Position numbers and translations under genes: made by a program
Origin: Burkholderiales bacterium
GTDB lineage: Bacteria > Pseudomonadota > Gammaproteobacteria > Burkholderiales > Burkholderiaceae_C
Assembly (NCBI GenBank): GCA_021414305.1
Contig: JAIOOS010000010.1
Location: 124,001 to 188,000 of the forward strand
DNA length: 64,000 nucleotides
Reading direction: 5' to 3'
Notes under the pieces: model-generated
Database searches by the model: none
The model's input: only the letters and a program-made list of their open reading frames with translations
What the model was told of the DNA's origin: nothing
Part shown: positions 41,736 to 53,900 of the stretch, in pieces
Position numbering within the stretch: the stretch's first letter is position 1
How the letters are laid out: every line of letters starts with the position of its first letter

Positions 41736-42138
41736 GGCACTTCTTCAGCGCGGCATTGCCGAGCGGAAAGCGCGCGGCGAGCTTCTTGTCGTTGCCGAGG
41801 TCGACGCTGACGCCGGGCCGAGACTTCTTTCTGCCGTCGAGCGTGATCATCAATGGCGAGTCGCCCATCGCTTCGGTCGAGAGCAGGGTCATGTCCTGCA
41901 CGTCGCGGCCCATGCAGGAAAAGCACTGCTCGAGCTTCTTGAACTCGGCGCGCTGTGCGCCATTGACGAAGGTGACGACGTTGGCGTCGATCACCAGCTT
42001 CAGCGGCGATTCGCAGGTCGCCTTGGCGGGTACCCAGGCGCCGCGAAACGGCACGGCGACGCTGTCGCCGGTCATCGCCAGGGCGGTACTGCAGGCCAGC
42101 GCCGAGAGCGCCAGCATCGGATGAGAAAGCAGGTGCAT
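41731..42138 (-). CDS. Secreted small hypothetical protein
   Basis: 135 aa with a leader (MLALSALACSTALA) and cysteines in ATCESPLK, QCFSCMGRD and KKCP, suggesting disulfides. The core KLVIDANVVTFVNGAQRAEFKKLEQC looks like a small beta sheet. It follows the next secreted-protein gene with a 24-bp gap, so they share an operon. No family recognised. Confidence 0.75.
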   Translation of the reverse strand: MHLLSHPMLALSALACSTALAMTGDSVAVPFRGAWVPAKATCESPLKLVIDANVVTFVNGAQRAEFKKLEQCFSCMGRDVQDMTLLSTEAMGDSPLMITLDGRKKSRPGVSVDLGNDKKLAARFPLGNAALKKCP

Positions 42139-42162
42139 CGTTGGCTCCTTGGCGGCTCGGGA

Positions 42163-42951
42163 TCAGGGGGTCATGGTGGATTTCGGCACCGGCTTGGCGG
42201 CCGGGTTCTGCGGCGCAGGCTTGGCGACCGTCTGCGTCGTCGTCGCGCTCTGCGGCGTGACCGCGGGCTTGGACTTCGAGCCCGCGCCGGTCGTCGCGAC
42301 GACCGGTTGCGCCGGGGCCGCAATCGGCATTGCCGCCGCCGGCGCGCGCGCCTGCGGCTCGTGGACCGGATGGTCGGCGAGCACGATCGTGAGCTTGCCG
42401 GCCGTCAGGCCGAACAGGCCCGGGCCCTGCCGGTTGTTGCCCTTGCGGATGTTGAAGCCGACGTGGCGAATACCCGAAGCGACCGAGAGATGGCGGACGA
42501 TCGCGGTCACGTCGATCGGCCGGGCGAAGGCCGGGTTGTCGGTGCAGTTCGCGCTCATCTGCGCCACCCGGTTGCCCGCCTGGGTGTCGCCCACGTCGGC
42601 GCGACCGTCGCCGGCATAGGCATAGACCTCGATCACCACCGGCTCGGCGCCGACGCACTGCGACTGCTTGCCGCTGAACTGGAAGGTCGCCGAACGCACC
42701 CGCGCCGGCGCCGCTTCGGGAAGCTGGTACTCGATCGCCGAGATGTAGTTGGCGCCGACCCCGGGCTTGGCGCCGCTGCTGCGCTGCCAGAAGCCGACGC
42801 CCAGGTGGGGCCGGAGGCGCGCGCCGGTGCCGGGAGTGACGAACTCCCAGGAGCTCTGCACCACCGGCGGCACGGCGATCGTCCGATCGGCGGCCAAGCT
42901 TGCGCTCGCCGCCAGGGTCAACGTGAGCAAGAGCAGGGTGTCGCGCTTCAT
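42163..42951 (-). CDS. Secreted hypothetical protein with Pro/Ala-rich tail
   Basis: 262 aa with signal peptide (MKRDTLLLLTLTLAASASLAA). The folded part, to about residue 190, has two cysteines (SQCVGAE, SANCTDN) and beta-strand-rich sequence. The C-terminal 70 residues are low-complexity Ala, Pro, Thr, Lys and presumably disordered. It starts 75 bp after the large regulator's stop and is followed by the small secreted protein above. Function unknown. Confidence 0.77.
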   Translation of the reverse strand: MKRDTLLLLTLTLAASASLAADRTIAVPPVVQSSWEFVTPGTGARLRPHLGVGFWQRSSGAKPGVGANYISAIEYQLPEAAPARVRSATFQFSGKQSQCVGAEPVVIEVYAYAGDGRADVGDTQAGNRVAQMSANCTDNPAFARPIDVTAIVRHLSVASGIRHVGFNIRKGNNRQGPGLFGLTAGKLTIVLADHPVHEPQARAPAAAMPIAAPAQPVVATTGAGSKSKPAVTPQSATTTQTVAKPAPQNPAAKPVPKSTMTP

Positions 42952-43026
42952 GGTCTGCCTCCTTTGTCCGGCGGGCAGGATGGCCCGCGCCGGTCGTCAA
43001 GGTAGGCGGGGCGCGTTACTGCGGAG

Positions 43027-46000
43027 TTACCGCGCCAGGCGCCGGTCGGCGGCGGCGAGCAGCGCGCGGTTGACCGGATTGCGCTGCGTGAAGCTCTCGC
43101 GGAACTCGTCGGGCACGTGCGGCAGGGCGATCCGGCGAACCCACTGCGCGCCGTGCGCCAGCGCCAGCAACGCCTGGTCGCCGTCGCCGCTCGCCTCGAA
43201 CACCTCGGAGACGAGCCACCAGGCGTGGCCGAGGGTCAGATCGGCGGGCTGCAGCGTCGCCAGCTGCGGCACCAGCTCGCTCATCGCCGCGGCCGCGCCT
43301 TCGCTGTCGCCGGCCCGGCTCTGGGCGTGCGCGCGCAGCAGCCGGGCCTTCATCGCCACGCCGGCGAACTCGAGCGCCAGCGCCATCTCCAGCACCTCAT
43401 CGCAGCGCTGCACGGTGGCGCGGGGATCGTCGCCGTCGCTCCGGGCCAGCAGGACGTGCATGCGCACATGCGGGTCGGCGCCCGGCCCGAGCAGGGCAAG
43501 CGCATTGTCGAGCTGGGTCCGGCCCGAGCGCCCGAGCCCGCGCTCGACCCGCGCGGCGATCGTCGCGGCGCGGGCCCGGATGTGATCGATCGGCGGCCGC
43601 TCGTACTCGAGCGTCTGCCGGGCGCGGGCGAACTGGCCGAGCTCGACCAGAACTTGCGCCTTGTGGTTGGAGGCGACCGCGACCCACACCGCCTGCTTGT
43701 CGCGCGTGAAGCAGGCAATCGCCGCGTCGAGCCGCTGCAGGGCCTCGGCGTAGCGGCCGACCATGCCGCAGTAGAGGCCGGTGTAGGTCTCGACCACCGC
43801 GCCCTCGGGCCCATCGGTCGCGCCGAGCTGCGCCTGCAGATCGAGCGAACGATGCGCGAGAGCGAGCGCCTCGGGCACCTGGCCGAGGTTGCCCCTGACC
43901 GTGGCCAGGTTCGAGGTGAGCGTCGCCTGCTCGGCGACGTCGCCCAGGGTCTCGGCGTTGTCTATCGCCTGCTGCAGCGCGAAGGCGGTGTCGCGCAGCC
44001 GCCGCGCCGCGTTCAATACGTAGGCGTAGTCGGCCCAGAACCGGCCCCGCTGCTCTGCCGGCGCCTCCCGCTCCACCAGCGGCCGGTACGGCTCGATCAC
44101 CGCCAGCGCCTCGGCCGACCGGCCGGCCTGGGCGAGTCCGACCGCGTGCAGCCGCGCCGCCTCGAAGCCCGGCCAGGGCGAAGCGAACGACCGGGCCAGC
44201 GTGGCCGCTTCGAGCGCGGCGGCGATGCCCGCGGGATGGTCCGCCGCCATCAGGGCCGCGGTCGCCCTGGCCGTCAGCGCCGCGGCGCGCTGCTCGGGCG
44301 TTCGCGCCGCGGCGAGCAGCGCATCGATCGCCGCATTCGCGTGCGTCACGCCGCGCACGACGATCAGCGAATGGACGCTTTCGCAGCGCGCCTCGAACGC
44401 CGCGCCGGCCGCGCCCGCGCGGTCGAAGGCCTCGGCGGCGAGGCGCCAGCACTCGACCTCGTGGCTGCGTTGCGAAGCGACCTGGGCGCGCCGCGCCGCC
44501 GCCGCATAGGCCTCGCCGGCCCGCTGCCAGTCGCCGGCGCCGGCCCAGTGCGGCGCGACGCTGTCGGGCAGCGCCTCTTTCGCCACCATGTGCGCGGCGA
44601 TGCGCTGGTGCAGCAGGCGGGCGATCGGCAGCGGGACCGAGGCGCGCGTCGTCTCGAAGATCAGGTCATGGGCGAAGGCGCCTTCGCGCAGCACCTGCGC
44701 CGTCTCGAGCTCGCGCCAGGGCTCGGCGATGTCGAGCGGATGCGCGTCGAGCACCGCCACCGCGAGCTCGGCGCTGAAGTCGGCGCCGGCCAGGGCGGCG
44801 ACCCGGGCCAGGCGCAGGGCCTCGCTCGTCAGCTGCGCGAGGCGCCGCTCGACCAGCGCGCCCACCGTGACAGGCTGCGGCAGGCGGTCGCCGCGCGCAA
44901 GCGTCGCCGCGCCGCCCGAGAGCACCAGGTCCTTGAGCGTCTCGAGCGCGAACATCGGGTTGCCGCCGGTGTGCCTGAGCAGCGCCGGCGCCAGCCGCTC
45001 GGCGCTGAGCTCGACCAGGCCGATCGATTCGACCAGCGCCGCGAGCTGGGCGAGATCGAGCGGCCGCACGATGCAGGTCTCGATGCGGCCCGCCTCCTCG
45101 AGCGCGGCATGCAGCCGCGACCCTCCGGCGCCGGGCTCGGCCGGGCGCTGGGCGAAGCCCCATTGCAACCCGGCGAGCGTCTCCGACTGGACCAGCGCCT
45201 GCAGGAACTCGATGCTGGCGTCGTCGGCGAAGTGCAGGTCGTCGACGATCAGCGCGCGCAGGCCGCGCGCTCCGGCGTCGACCAGGGTCGCGTCGACCGC
45301 GCGCTGCAGCAGCAGACGCTGCGCCTCGCCGGACAGCGCCACCGCATGCCCCAGCTCGGGCAGCACCAGGGCGAGCTCCTGGGTGCGGACCGCGCCGAGC
45401 TCGCCCGGGTGCGCCGCGAGCAGCGCGCGCAGCAGCCGCGCCAGCACCGCGTAGGCGATGCCGGCGTCGCCCGGCCGGGCCTGCACCGCCACGCTGCCCG
45501 GCCGGCCGGCGGCGAAGTGCTGAAGCAGCCGGCTCTTGCCGATGCCGGCCTCGCCGACAAGCAGGAAGGCACGCCGGTTGGCCCAGGCGTGCTCGAGCGC
45601 CTCGAGCTCGGCTTCGCGGCCGATCAGCCGCGGCGGCCGGAGCAGGCTCGCCGGGGCGGTCGTGCGCCGCGCCGGCAACGAGGCGGCGCCCTGCTCGATC
45701 GTCGCCAGCAGCTCGATCGTCTCGGCCGAGGGGCGGGTGCCGAGCTCGTCCTTCAGGCGCCGCTCGAAACGCTCGAACGCGGCGATCGCCGCCGCCCGGT
45801 CGCCGCGCAGGTAGTGCAGGCGCATCAGGCGGCGCTGCGCATGCTCGGCGAGCGGGTCGCTCTCCACCAGGCGCTGCGCATAGACCAGGCCGCGCGCCAC
45901 CGCACCCTCGCTCTCGCACTGCGCGGCGGCGGCGGCCAGCGCCGCGCCGCGCCGCCCGTGCCACTGCCGGCGCTGCTCGCGTACCCAGTCGGCGAGCTCG

Positions 46001-46410
46001 GGCAGCTCGTCGTAGGCCAGGTCGCCGAGCAGCTCGTCGAGCGCGGCGTGCTCGTCGCGGCCGATCCGCTCGAGGCTCGCCGCGAGGTCGGTGCGCACGC
46101 TCTCATCGAGCTGCAGCACGGCGCCGCTCGCCAGCAGCGGCAGCGCGGCCTCCTGGCGCAGGCGGTACAGGCGCTGGCGCAGGCTGGTGTCGGCCTGCTT
46201 CGTGGTAGCCGCCGGCCAGAGCATCGCCGCCACCCGGTCGGCGCGGATCGGGCCGGCGAGCGCCACCAGGCCGAGCAGGGCGGCGTCCTTGGCCGAGAGC
46301 GCGATCCGGCGCTCGCCGACCACGAGGCAGGGGGCGCCGAGCAGGCGCAGCTCGAGGCCGGGCGACGGGTCGACGGCGGAGGGCAGCCGGGCAGAGGCGG
46401 AACGGGACAT
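43027..46410 (-). CDS. SARP/BTAD-AAA-TPR transcriptional regulator
   Basis: 1127 aa. Residues 1-110 are an OmpR-like winged helix (LELRLLGAPCLVVGERRIALSAKDAALLGLVAL), 110-240 a bacterial transcriptional activation (BTAD) domain with the usual LYxLRGDRAxAIxAF segment, and 260-640 an AAA/STAND ATPase (Walker A GEAGIGKSR, 286-294; VDDLHFADD Walker B). The rest is a long TPR-like helical array. Such regulators are common in actinobacteria and occur in proteobacteria; signal and targets here are unknown. A large open frame antisense to it is not a gene. The secreted-protein genes beyond its stop could be targets. Confidence 0.9.
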   Translation of the reverse strand: MSRSASARLPSAVDPSPGLELRLLGAPCLVVGERRIALSAKDAALLGLVALAGPIRADRVAAMLWPAATTKQADTSLRQRLYRLRQEAALPLLASGAVLQLDESVRTDLAASLERIGRDEHAALDELLGDLAYDELPELADWVREQRRQWHGRRGAALAAAAAQCESEGAVARGLVYAQRLVESDPLAEHAQRRLMRLHYLRGDRAAAIAAFERFERRLKDELGTRPSAETIELLATIEQGAASLPARRTTAPASLLRPPRLIGREAELEALEHAWANRRAFLLVGEAGIGKSRLLQHFAAGRPGSVAVQARPGDAGIAYAVLARLLRALLAAHPGELGAVRTQELALVLPELGHAVALSGEAQRLLLQRAVDATLVDAGARGLRALIVDDLHFADDASIEFLQALVQSETLAGLQWGFAQRPAEPGAGGSRLHAALEEAGRIETCIVRPLDLAQLAALVESIGLVELSAERLAPALLRHTGGNPMFALETLKDLVLSGGAATLARGDRLPQPVTVGALVERRLAQLTSEALRLARVAALAGADFSAELAVAVLDAHPLDIAEPWRELETAQVLREGAFAHDLIFETTRASVPLPIARLLHQRIAAHMVAKEALPDSVAPHWAGAGDWQRAGEAYAAAARRAQVASQRSHEVECWRLAAEAFDRAGAAGAAFEARCESVHSLIVVRGVTHANAAIDALLAAARTPEQRAAALTARATAALMAADHPAGIAAALEAATLARSFASPWPGFEAARLHAVGLAQAGRSAEALAVIEPYRPLVEREAPAEQRGRFWADYAYVLNAARRLRDTAFALQQAIDNAETLGDVAEQATLTSNLATVRGNLGQVPEALALAHRSLDLQAQLGATDGPEGAVVETYTGLYCGMVGRYAEALQRLDAAIACFTRDKQAVWVAVASNHKAQVLVELGQFARARQTLEYERPPIDHIRARAATIAARVERGLGRSGRTQLDNALALLGPGADPHVRMHVLLARSDGDDPRATVQRCDEVLEMALALEFAGVAMKARLLRAHAQSRAGDSEGAAAAMSELVPQLATLQPADLTLGHAWWLVSEVFEASGDGDQALLALAHGAQWVRRIALPHVPDEFRESFTQRNPVNRALLAAADRRLAR

Positions 46411-46525
46411 GCTGCGCGAGTGTGGTGCCGCGGACAGCGGGTTGGCAACGACGGAATCCGGCGCCGTTTCGGCGCCGGGTATCGCGGTATAGGCGGCCCG
46501 CCGTTACCGTGCGGTTACCGCGCGA

Positions 46526-47086
46526 TCACCGGGTCGAGGGCGCGCGGTCGGAGAGGTCGAGGCCAGCGGGCACGGTGCCGACCCAGCTCCGCTCCATCAG
46601 CTCGTACTCGTCGTAGTTGGTCTCGGAGACTTCGGGGTGGGCTGGCTTCTCCCGCTCCCACTCGCGCTCGAGCGTGTCCTGCAGCGCCTGCGCGGCCCGC
46701 GCCTCGGCCGTGATCTTGATCGAGCGCAGGGTCTCGATGATCGTCATCAGCACCGGCGAGGGCTCGTGCAGGGCGAGGATCTCGGCTTCGGTCAGCGCCC
46801 GGCCGATCACCGTCAGCGGCAAGGCCTCGACGCCGGCCCAGCCGCGGCTGCCGAGCTCGTCGTGGACGACGAACAGGTTGCGCACCGGCTGGGTCGCAGG
46901 GTCGTGCACCAGCAGGCGCGCGCCCAGGTCGGCGCGCTGCTCCAGCAGCAAGGCCTGCGCCGGATCGGCCGCCGCCGCGCCGCGCCTGGGCTCGGCGGGT
47001 GAAGCCTGCGACTGGTTGCGTTTGTGTTCGAGCTGGATCGAGCGGCTCAGCACGTCCTTGACCCAGCGCAGCGATCTACCGGACAT
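46526..47086 (-). CDS. Hypothetical protein, 186 aa
   Basis: Soluble, charged, no signal or membrane segment. Outline: basic N-terminal helix, alanine linker (PRRGAAAADPAQALLLEQRA), a central sheet-like part (LVHDPATQPVRNLFVVHDEL), and an acidic C-terminal helix (REWEREKPAHPEVSETNYDE). Nothing known matches. It lies between the large regulator (115 bp downstream) and an oppositely oriented monooxygenase. Confidence 0.7.
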   Translation of the reverse strand: MSGRSLRWVKDVLSRSIQLEHKRNQSQASPAEPRRGAAAADPAQALLLEQRADLGARLLVHDPATQPVRNLFVVHDELGSRGWAGVEALPLTVIGRALTEAEILALHEPSPVLMTIIETLRSIKITAEARAAQALQDTLEREWEREKPAHPEVSETNYDEYELMERSWVGTVPAGLDLSDRAPSTR

Positions 47087-47253
47087 GTCCCCTGCCTTCG
47101 TCCGTTGTTGGCGATTTCACCTCCTGCTTTCGACCGCCGGCGCGCCTTCTTGAGGCCGCGCGTCGCCGCCGGGGCTTCCCGGCCGGGCGGAGCGTGCGAA
47201 TCTTGGCTGCGCGAGCGGGCGGATACAGTCGGCGCACAGCCTTGGAGAGCCCG

Positions 47254-47562
47254 ATGATTCATGTCCTCGCCGTGATCACGGCCAAGCCTGGAATGCGCGA
47301 CCGGATCCTCGAGGCCTTCCGCGCCAACGTGCCGGCGGTCCGGGCCGAAGCCGGCTGCATCGCCTACGAAGCGGTGGTCGACCTGCGCGATCCCGTGCCC
47401 GGCTTCGCCCAGTTCGGCGCCGATGCGTTCGTCGTCGTCGAGAAGTGGGAGTCGCTCGCGGCGCTGCAGGCGCATGCCGTCGCGCCGCACATGAAGGCCT
47501 ATGCCGCGCAGGTCAGGGAGCTGACCGCGAGCCGCGCGATCCACGTCCTCGAGCCGGCCTGA
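47254..47562 (+). CDS. Antibiotic biosynthesis monooxygenase-like protein (YgiN type)
   Basis: 102 aa ABM fold: MIHVLAVITAKPGMRDRILEAF opens the ferredoxin-like sheet, FVVVEKWESLAALQAH is the typical second half, and APHMKAYAAQ follows. Dimeric heme-free quinol monooxygenases and detoxification enzymes have this form; substrate unknown. Converges with the histidine kinase over a strong hairpin. Confidence 0.87.
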   Translation: MIHVLAVITAKPGMRDRILEAFRANVPAVRAEAGCIAYEAVVDLRDPVPGFAQFGADAFVVVEKWESLAALQAHAVAPHMKAYAAQVRELTASRAIHVLEPA

Positions 47563-47567
47563 CCCGA

Positions 47568-47590
47568 GGCTCGCGCCGGCGGCGCGAGCC
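47568..47590. terminator. Bidirectional hairpin between convergent genes
   Basis: ggctcgcgcc (47568-47577) and ggcgcgagcc (47581-47590) form a perfect 10-bp GC stem with a 3-nt loop in the 29-bp gap between the monooxygenase stop and the kinase stop. No T-tract on either side. Likely a shared terminator. Confidence 0.6.
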
Positions 47591-47591
47591 G

Positions 47592-50213
<2,622 letters not shown>

Positions 50214-50336
50214 GCGGTTCGGATCCGGGGGGCAGGAAAGCGAAGACGCAACCGTAGCAGACGGACACAAGGGCCGGCCGGGCAGCGGGTATGGTCGCCA
50301 TGGTCCACTGTCGCAAGTCCTTTCGCCGGCGATCCC

Positions 50337-50852
50337 ATGCCCATGCTCTTCCTGACGCTCCTGATCGCCCTCCTCCTCGGCGGTTGCGCCACCACGACGG
50401 CACCGGCAAGCGGCGGGCCGGCCACCACGGTGCCGGTCACGCCGGCGCAGCGAACCGCCGCCGCCGAAGCCCTGTCGGTCGAGCGGCAATGGCTGGGAAC
50501 CTGGTTCCGAGACACGCCGGTGAAGGTCGCCCAGCGCGGCGACGGCGTGCTCACCCTCGAGGTGCCGCGCGAGTTCTGCTTCGACAGCGGGCGCAGCACC
50601 GTCAAGCCGGCCCTCGCCGCGGTGCTCGACAAGGTGGCCGAAAGCCTGCGCCGCGTTCCGCAGGCCCAGGTGGCGCTGCTCGCGGCACCCGACGACGCCA
50701 GCGTCACCACCCCGCTCGCCATGCAGCGCGCCGACGCCGTGCGTGCGCACCTGCGCTCGCGCGGCGTGGCCGAGGCGCGCCTGGCGAAGTCCTCGCCGGC
50801 GGCGTCGGCGACGGTGCAGCTGCGCCTGATCGCGTACCCCTCGCCGCTCTAG
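50337..50852 (+). CDS. OmpA-like lipoprotein
   Basis: 171 aa with lipobox LLGGC (Cys near residue 17). The C-terminal half has the OmpA/Pal-like pattern: EVPREFCFDSGRSTVKPAL, LDKVAESLRRVPQAQVALL, PLAMQRADAVRAHLRSRGV. Such domains hold to peptidoglycan, so it would be an outer-membrane-associated periplasmic protein. Two ATGs lie within 3 codons; the first is used. Confidence 0.83.
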   Translation: MPMLFLTLLIALLLGGCATTTAPASGGPATTVPVTPAQRTAAAEALSVERQWLGTWFRDTPVKVAQRGDGVLTLEVPREFCFDSGRSTVKPALAAVLDKVAESLRRVPQAQVALLAAPDDASVTTPLAMQRADAVRAHLRSRGVAEARLAKSSPAASATVQLRLIAYPSPL

Positions 50853-50992
50853 GGCCGGGCCTCGCCGGCCCGCGGGATCTTCTTTACAAACCCTTGACCT
50901 CCCTGCAGCACTTTTGCGCGGCCGATCCGCGTTGTAGAGGTACGTGCAGCGTCGCAACCTCTTGCGGCGGCGCGATTCAAGGAGCAGAAGAC

Positions 50993-51382
50993 ATGAAAGT
51001 CAGAGCACTCGCCATCGTTGCGGTGGCATTGGCCGGTGCCGTCAGCGCCGGGCTCGCGGAAGCACGCGACCGCGACAACGTGCAGTTCTCGGTCACGGTC
51101 GGCCAGCCCGTCTACGGCGGCTGGGTCCAGCCGGCGCCCGCCTACGGCGGCTGGGTGCAGCCGGCGCCCGTGTACCGCGGCTACCACCAGCCCACCCGTT
51201 TCGACCGGGACGGCGATGGCATCCCGAACCGCTACGACCGGCTCTACAACCCGGCCTGGGACCGCGACGGCGATGGCATTCCCAACCGCTACGACCGGTT
51301 CGACGGCGCGCGCCACGATCGTGATCGTGACGGCATTCCCGACCGGTTCGACCGCAACGACGTTTCGCGCGGCGGTCGCTAG
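50993..51382 (+). CDS. Secreted repeat protein with calcium-binding-type motifs
   Basis: 129 aa with signal peptide (MKVRALAIVAVALAGAVSAG). Two tandem YGGWVQPAP repeats (a 30-bp DNA repeat at 51111-51140 and 51141-51170) are followed by three DRDGDGIPNRYDR-type units, which have the DxDxDG pattern of thrombospondin type 3 calcium loops. AAGGAG lies upstream. Likely an extracellular or cell-surface protein; partner and role unknown. Confidence 0.77.
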   Translation: MKVRALAIVAVALAGAVSAGLAEARDRDNVQFSVTVGQPVYGGWVQPAPAYGGWVQPAPVYRGYHQPTRFDRDGDGIPNRYDRLYNPAWDRDGDGIPNRYDRFDGARHDRDRDGIPDRFDRNDVSRGGR

Positions 51383-51408
51383 CGCCTTCCCCGGGCCACG
51401 GCGGCGAG

Positions 51409-53862
51409 CTAAGGCTCGGCCGCCTTCTCCATTTCCTTGAGCATCCGCGCGAGCCGGTCCTTGAGCTTTTCGGTCGTGAGCTTCTCGCGGAAGCGCTCCA
51501 CCATCAGCGGCAGCGCGAACGGGCTGGGCACCGCGAGCTCGACGAAGGCCACGCGTTGGCGGCGCATTCGCCGCAGCACCTCCTTCAGGCGGCGGATGTC
51601 GAGCTCCTGGCTCAGCACCTCGTTCTCCGCCTGGCCGAGCAGCATGTTGCCTTCGTCGTACTTGCGGAACACCTCGTAGAACAACTTGCTCGAGGCCTGG
51701 AGCTGGCGCGTGCTCTTGGGCTGGCCGGGAAAGCCCTGGCTGATCAGGCCGCTGACGCGCGCGATCTCGCGAAAGCGCCGGCGCGCGAGCTCGCTCGAGT
51801 TCAGGCTCGCGAGCACGTCGTGCAGGAGGTCGCCTTCCTCGAACAGGCTCTGGTCGACCAGTGGCGTCGGGTCCACCGGCTTGACGCTCAGCAGCTCGAG
51901 GCCGTAGTCGTTGATGACGATGCTGAACGTGTTGGGCTCGCTCTTCGAGAGCCGCCAGGCGAGCAGGCTGCCCAGGCCGATGTGCGCGTTGCGGCCGGCG
52001 AAGGGATAGAGAAACAGGTGCTGGCCTTCGCGTGAATCGAGCTTCTCGACCAGCAGCGTCTTCGGCGTCGGGATGCGCGAGAGCAGCGCCTGGGTCTCGA
52101 GCATCGGCCGCGCGGCCTCCATCTCCGGCTCGAAGAAGTCGCCCTGCGCGGCGTCGGCAAGCACCTCCATCACCGAATCGGCCAGCTCGCTCGAGAGCGG
52201 CATCTTGGCGCCGGCCCAGCTGATCATCGCCGCCTTGCGACCGTCGGCGCGCTTGACCCAGGCGGTCATCTCCTCGGCGCGCACGAACTCGAGCGTGCGG
52301 CCGGCGAAGACGAAGCAGTCGCCCTTCCTCAGGCGCGCGACGAAGCCCTCCTCCACCGTGCCGATGCGCCCGCCGCTCAGGTACTTCACCTGCATCGACG
52401 AATCGCTGACGATGGTGCCGACGTTGAGCTTGTGGCGCCGGGCGATCGCCCGGTTCGGCACGCGGTAGACGCCCTCGGCATCGGCGACGACGCGGTGGTA
52501 TTCGGGGTACGCGTGCAGGCTGGATCCGCCCTGGACGACGAAATCGAGCGCCCACTGGAACTCGGCGCGGCTCAGCTTGCGAAAGGCCCATGCCCCCTTC
52601 ACCTCCTCGAACAGCGCGTCGTCGCGAAAGCCGCCGCCGAGGGCGATCGTGACGAGGTGCTGGACCAGCACGTCGAAAGGCTTGTCGGGCGTGGCGCGCT
52701 TCTCGATGTTGCCGGCCAGGGCCGCACGCCGCGCCGCAGTCGCTTCGACCAGCTCGAGCGTATTGGTCGGCACCAGCGTGATCCGGCTCGCCCGGCCGGG
52801 CGCGTGGCCGCTCCGGCCGGCGCGCTGCAGCAGGCGCGCCACGCCCTTGGCCGAGCCGATCTGCAGGACCCGCTCGACCGGCAGGAAGTCGACGCCGAGG
52901 TCGAGCGACGAGGTCGCCACCACCGCCTTCAGCCGGCCTTCCTTCAGGCCGAGCTCGACCCAGTCGCGCACCTCCTTGTCGAGCGAGCCGTGATGCAGCG
53001 CGACCAGCCCGGCCCACTCGGGCTTCTGCTCGAGGATGAGCTGGTACCAGGCCTCGGCCTGCGAGCGCATGTTGACGAACACGAGCGTCGTCGCCGCCTT
53101 GCCGATCTCCTCGACCACCGGCTGCTGCATCTGCTTGCCGAGATGGCCGCCCCAGGAAAAGCGACCCGGGTTGACCGGCAGGAGCGTGTCGATGAGAAGG
53201 TTCTTCTCGAGCCGGCCGCGCACCATCTCGCCGTCGTCGTGGCCGAGCAGCACCTGCATGGCCTCGGCCAGGTTGCCGAGCGTCGCCGAGAGCCCCCAGA
53301 CGACCAGGGCCGGGTTCCAGCGGCGCAGCCGCGCGATCGCGAGCTGCACCTGCACGCCGCGCTTGCTGCCCATGAGCTCGTGCCACTCGTCGACGATGAC
53401 GGTGTGCACCTTCGCCAGCTCGTCGTGCGCATGCTCGCGCGTCAGCATCAGGCTGAGCGACTCGGGCGTGGTGATCAGTGCGGTCGGGAAGCGCCGGTCC
53501 TGCCTCGCCCTCTCGGCCGACGAGGTGTCGCCGGTGCGGATGCCGACGCTCCAGTCGCCGAGGCCGATGTCTTCGAGCGGCGCCTGGATCGCCCGTGCGG
53601 AGTCGGCGGCGAGCGCGCGCATCGGCGTGATCCAGAGGATGCCGAGCGGCGGCGAATGACCGCCCTTCGCCGCCACGCCGATCGCGGCCGCGCGGGCGAG
53701 CGCGCCGAACCACACGGCGTAGGTCTTGCCGGATCCGGTGGTGGCGTGGAGCAGGCCGCTGCGGCCGGCGGCCATCGCCGCCCAGACTTCGCGCTGAAAG
53801 GGAAAGGGCTGCCAGCCGCGGGAGGCGAACCACGCCTCGGCCGGCGCCGAGAATTCAGTCAC
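51409..53862 (-). CDS. Ligase-associated DEXH-box helicase (Lhr-like)
   Basis: 817-residue DNA helicase. Walker [10 protein letters not shown], DExH box [11 protein letters not shown], motif [12 protein letters not shown], and motif VI region [13 protein letters not shown]. It fits the ligase-associated DNA damage response helicase, whose usual partners are an ATP-dependent DNA ligase, an exonuclease and the PdeM endonuclease. A matching ligase begins to appear at the right end of the window, 9 kb away; the other partners are not seen. Start is GTG at 53862. Confidence 0.92.
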   Translation of the reverse strand: MTEFSAPAEAWFASRGWQPFPFQREVWAAMAAGRSGLLHATTGSGKTYAVWFGALARAAAIGVAAKGGHSPPLGILWITPMRALAADSARAIQAPLEDIGLGDWSVGIRTGDTSSAERARQDRRFPTALITTPESLSLMLTREHAHDELAKVHTVIVDEWHELMGSKRGVQVQLAIARLRRWNPALVVWGLSATLGNLAEAMQVLLGHDDGEMVRGRLEKNLLIDTLLPVNPGRFSWGGHLGKQMQQPVVEEIGKAATTLVFVNMRSQAEAWYQLILEQKPEWAGLVALHHGSLDKEVRDWVELGLKEGRLKAVVATSSLDLGVDFLPVERVLQIGSAKGVARLLQRAGRSGHAPGRASRITLVPTNTLELVEATAARRAALAGNIEKRATPDKPFDVLVQHLVTIALGGGFRDDALFEEVKGAWAFRKLSRAEFQWALDFVVQGGSSLHAYPEYHRVVADAEGVYRVPNRAIARRHKLNVGTIVSDSSMQVKYLSGGRIGTVEEGFVARLRKGDCFVFAGRTLEFVRAEEMTAWVKRADGRKAAMISWAGAKMPLSSELADSVMEVLADAAQGDFFEPEMEAARPMLETQALLSRIPTPKTLLVEKLDSREGQHLFLYPFAGRNAHIGLGSLLAWRLSKSEPNTFSIVINDYGLELLSVKPVDPTPLVDQSLFEEGDLLHDVLASLNSSELARRRFREIARVSGLISQGFPGQPKSTRQLQASSKLFYEVFRKYDEGNMLLGQAENEVLSQELDIRRLKEVLRRMRRQRVAFVELAVPSPFALPLMVERFREKLTTEKLKDRLARMLKEMEKAAEP

Positions 53863-53889
53863 CGCGCCACGGTATCAGACCGTGGCGCG
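53863..53889 (-). terminator. Hairpin between secreted-protein gene and helicase
   Basis: cgcgccacgg (53863-53872) and ccgtggcgcg (53880-53889) form a perfect 10-bp stem with a 7-nt loop just upstream of the helicase GTG, past the stop of the preceding minus-strand gene. It probably ends that transcript, though no T-tract follows. Confidence 0.5.
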
Positions 53890-53900
53890 CGAATCCTGCG

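Noticed and set aside
43117..46713. Open frame of 1198 codons antisense to the large regulator
   Set aside because: It mirrors a well-supported SARP/AAA gene and has Arg/Gln/Gly-rich, low-complexity sequence with no domain.
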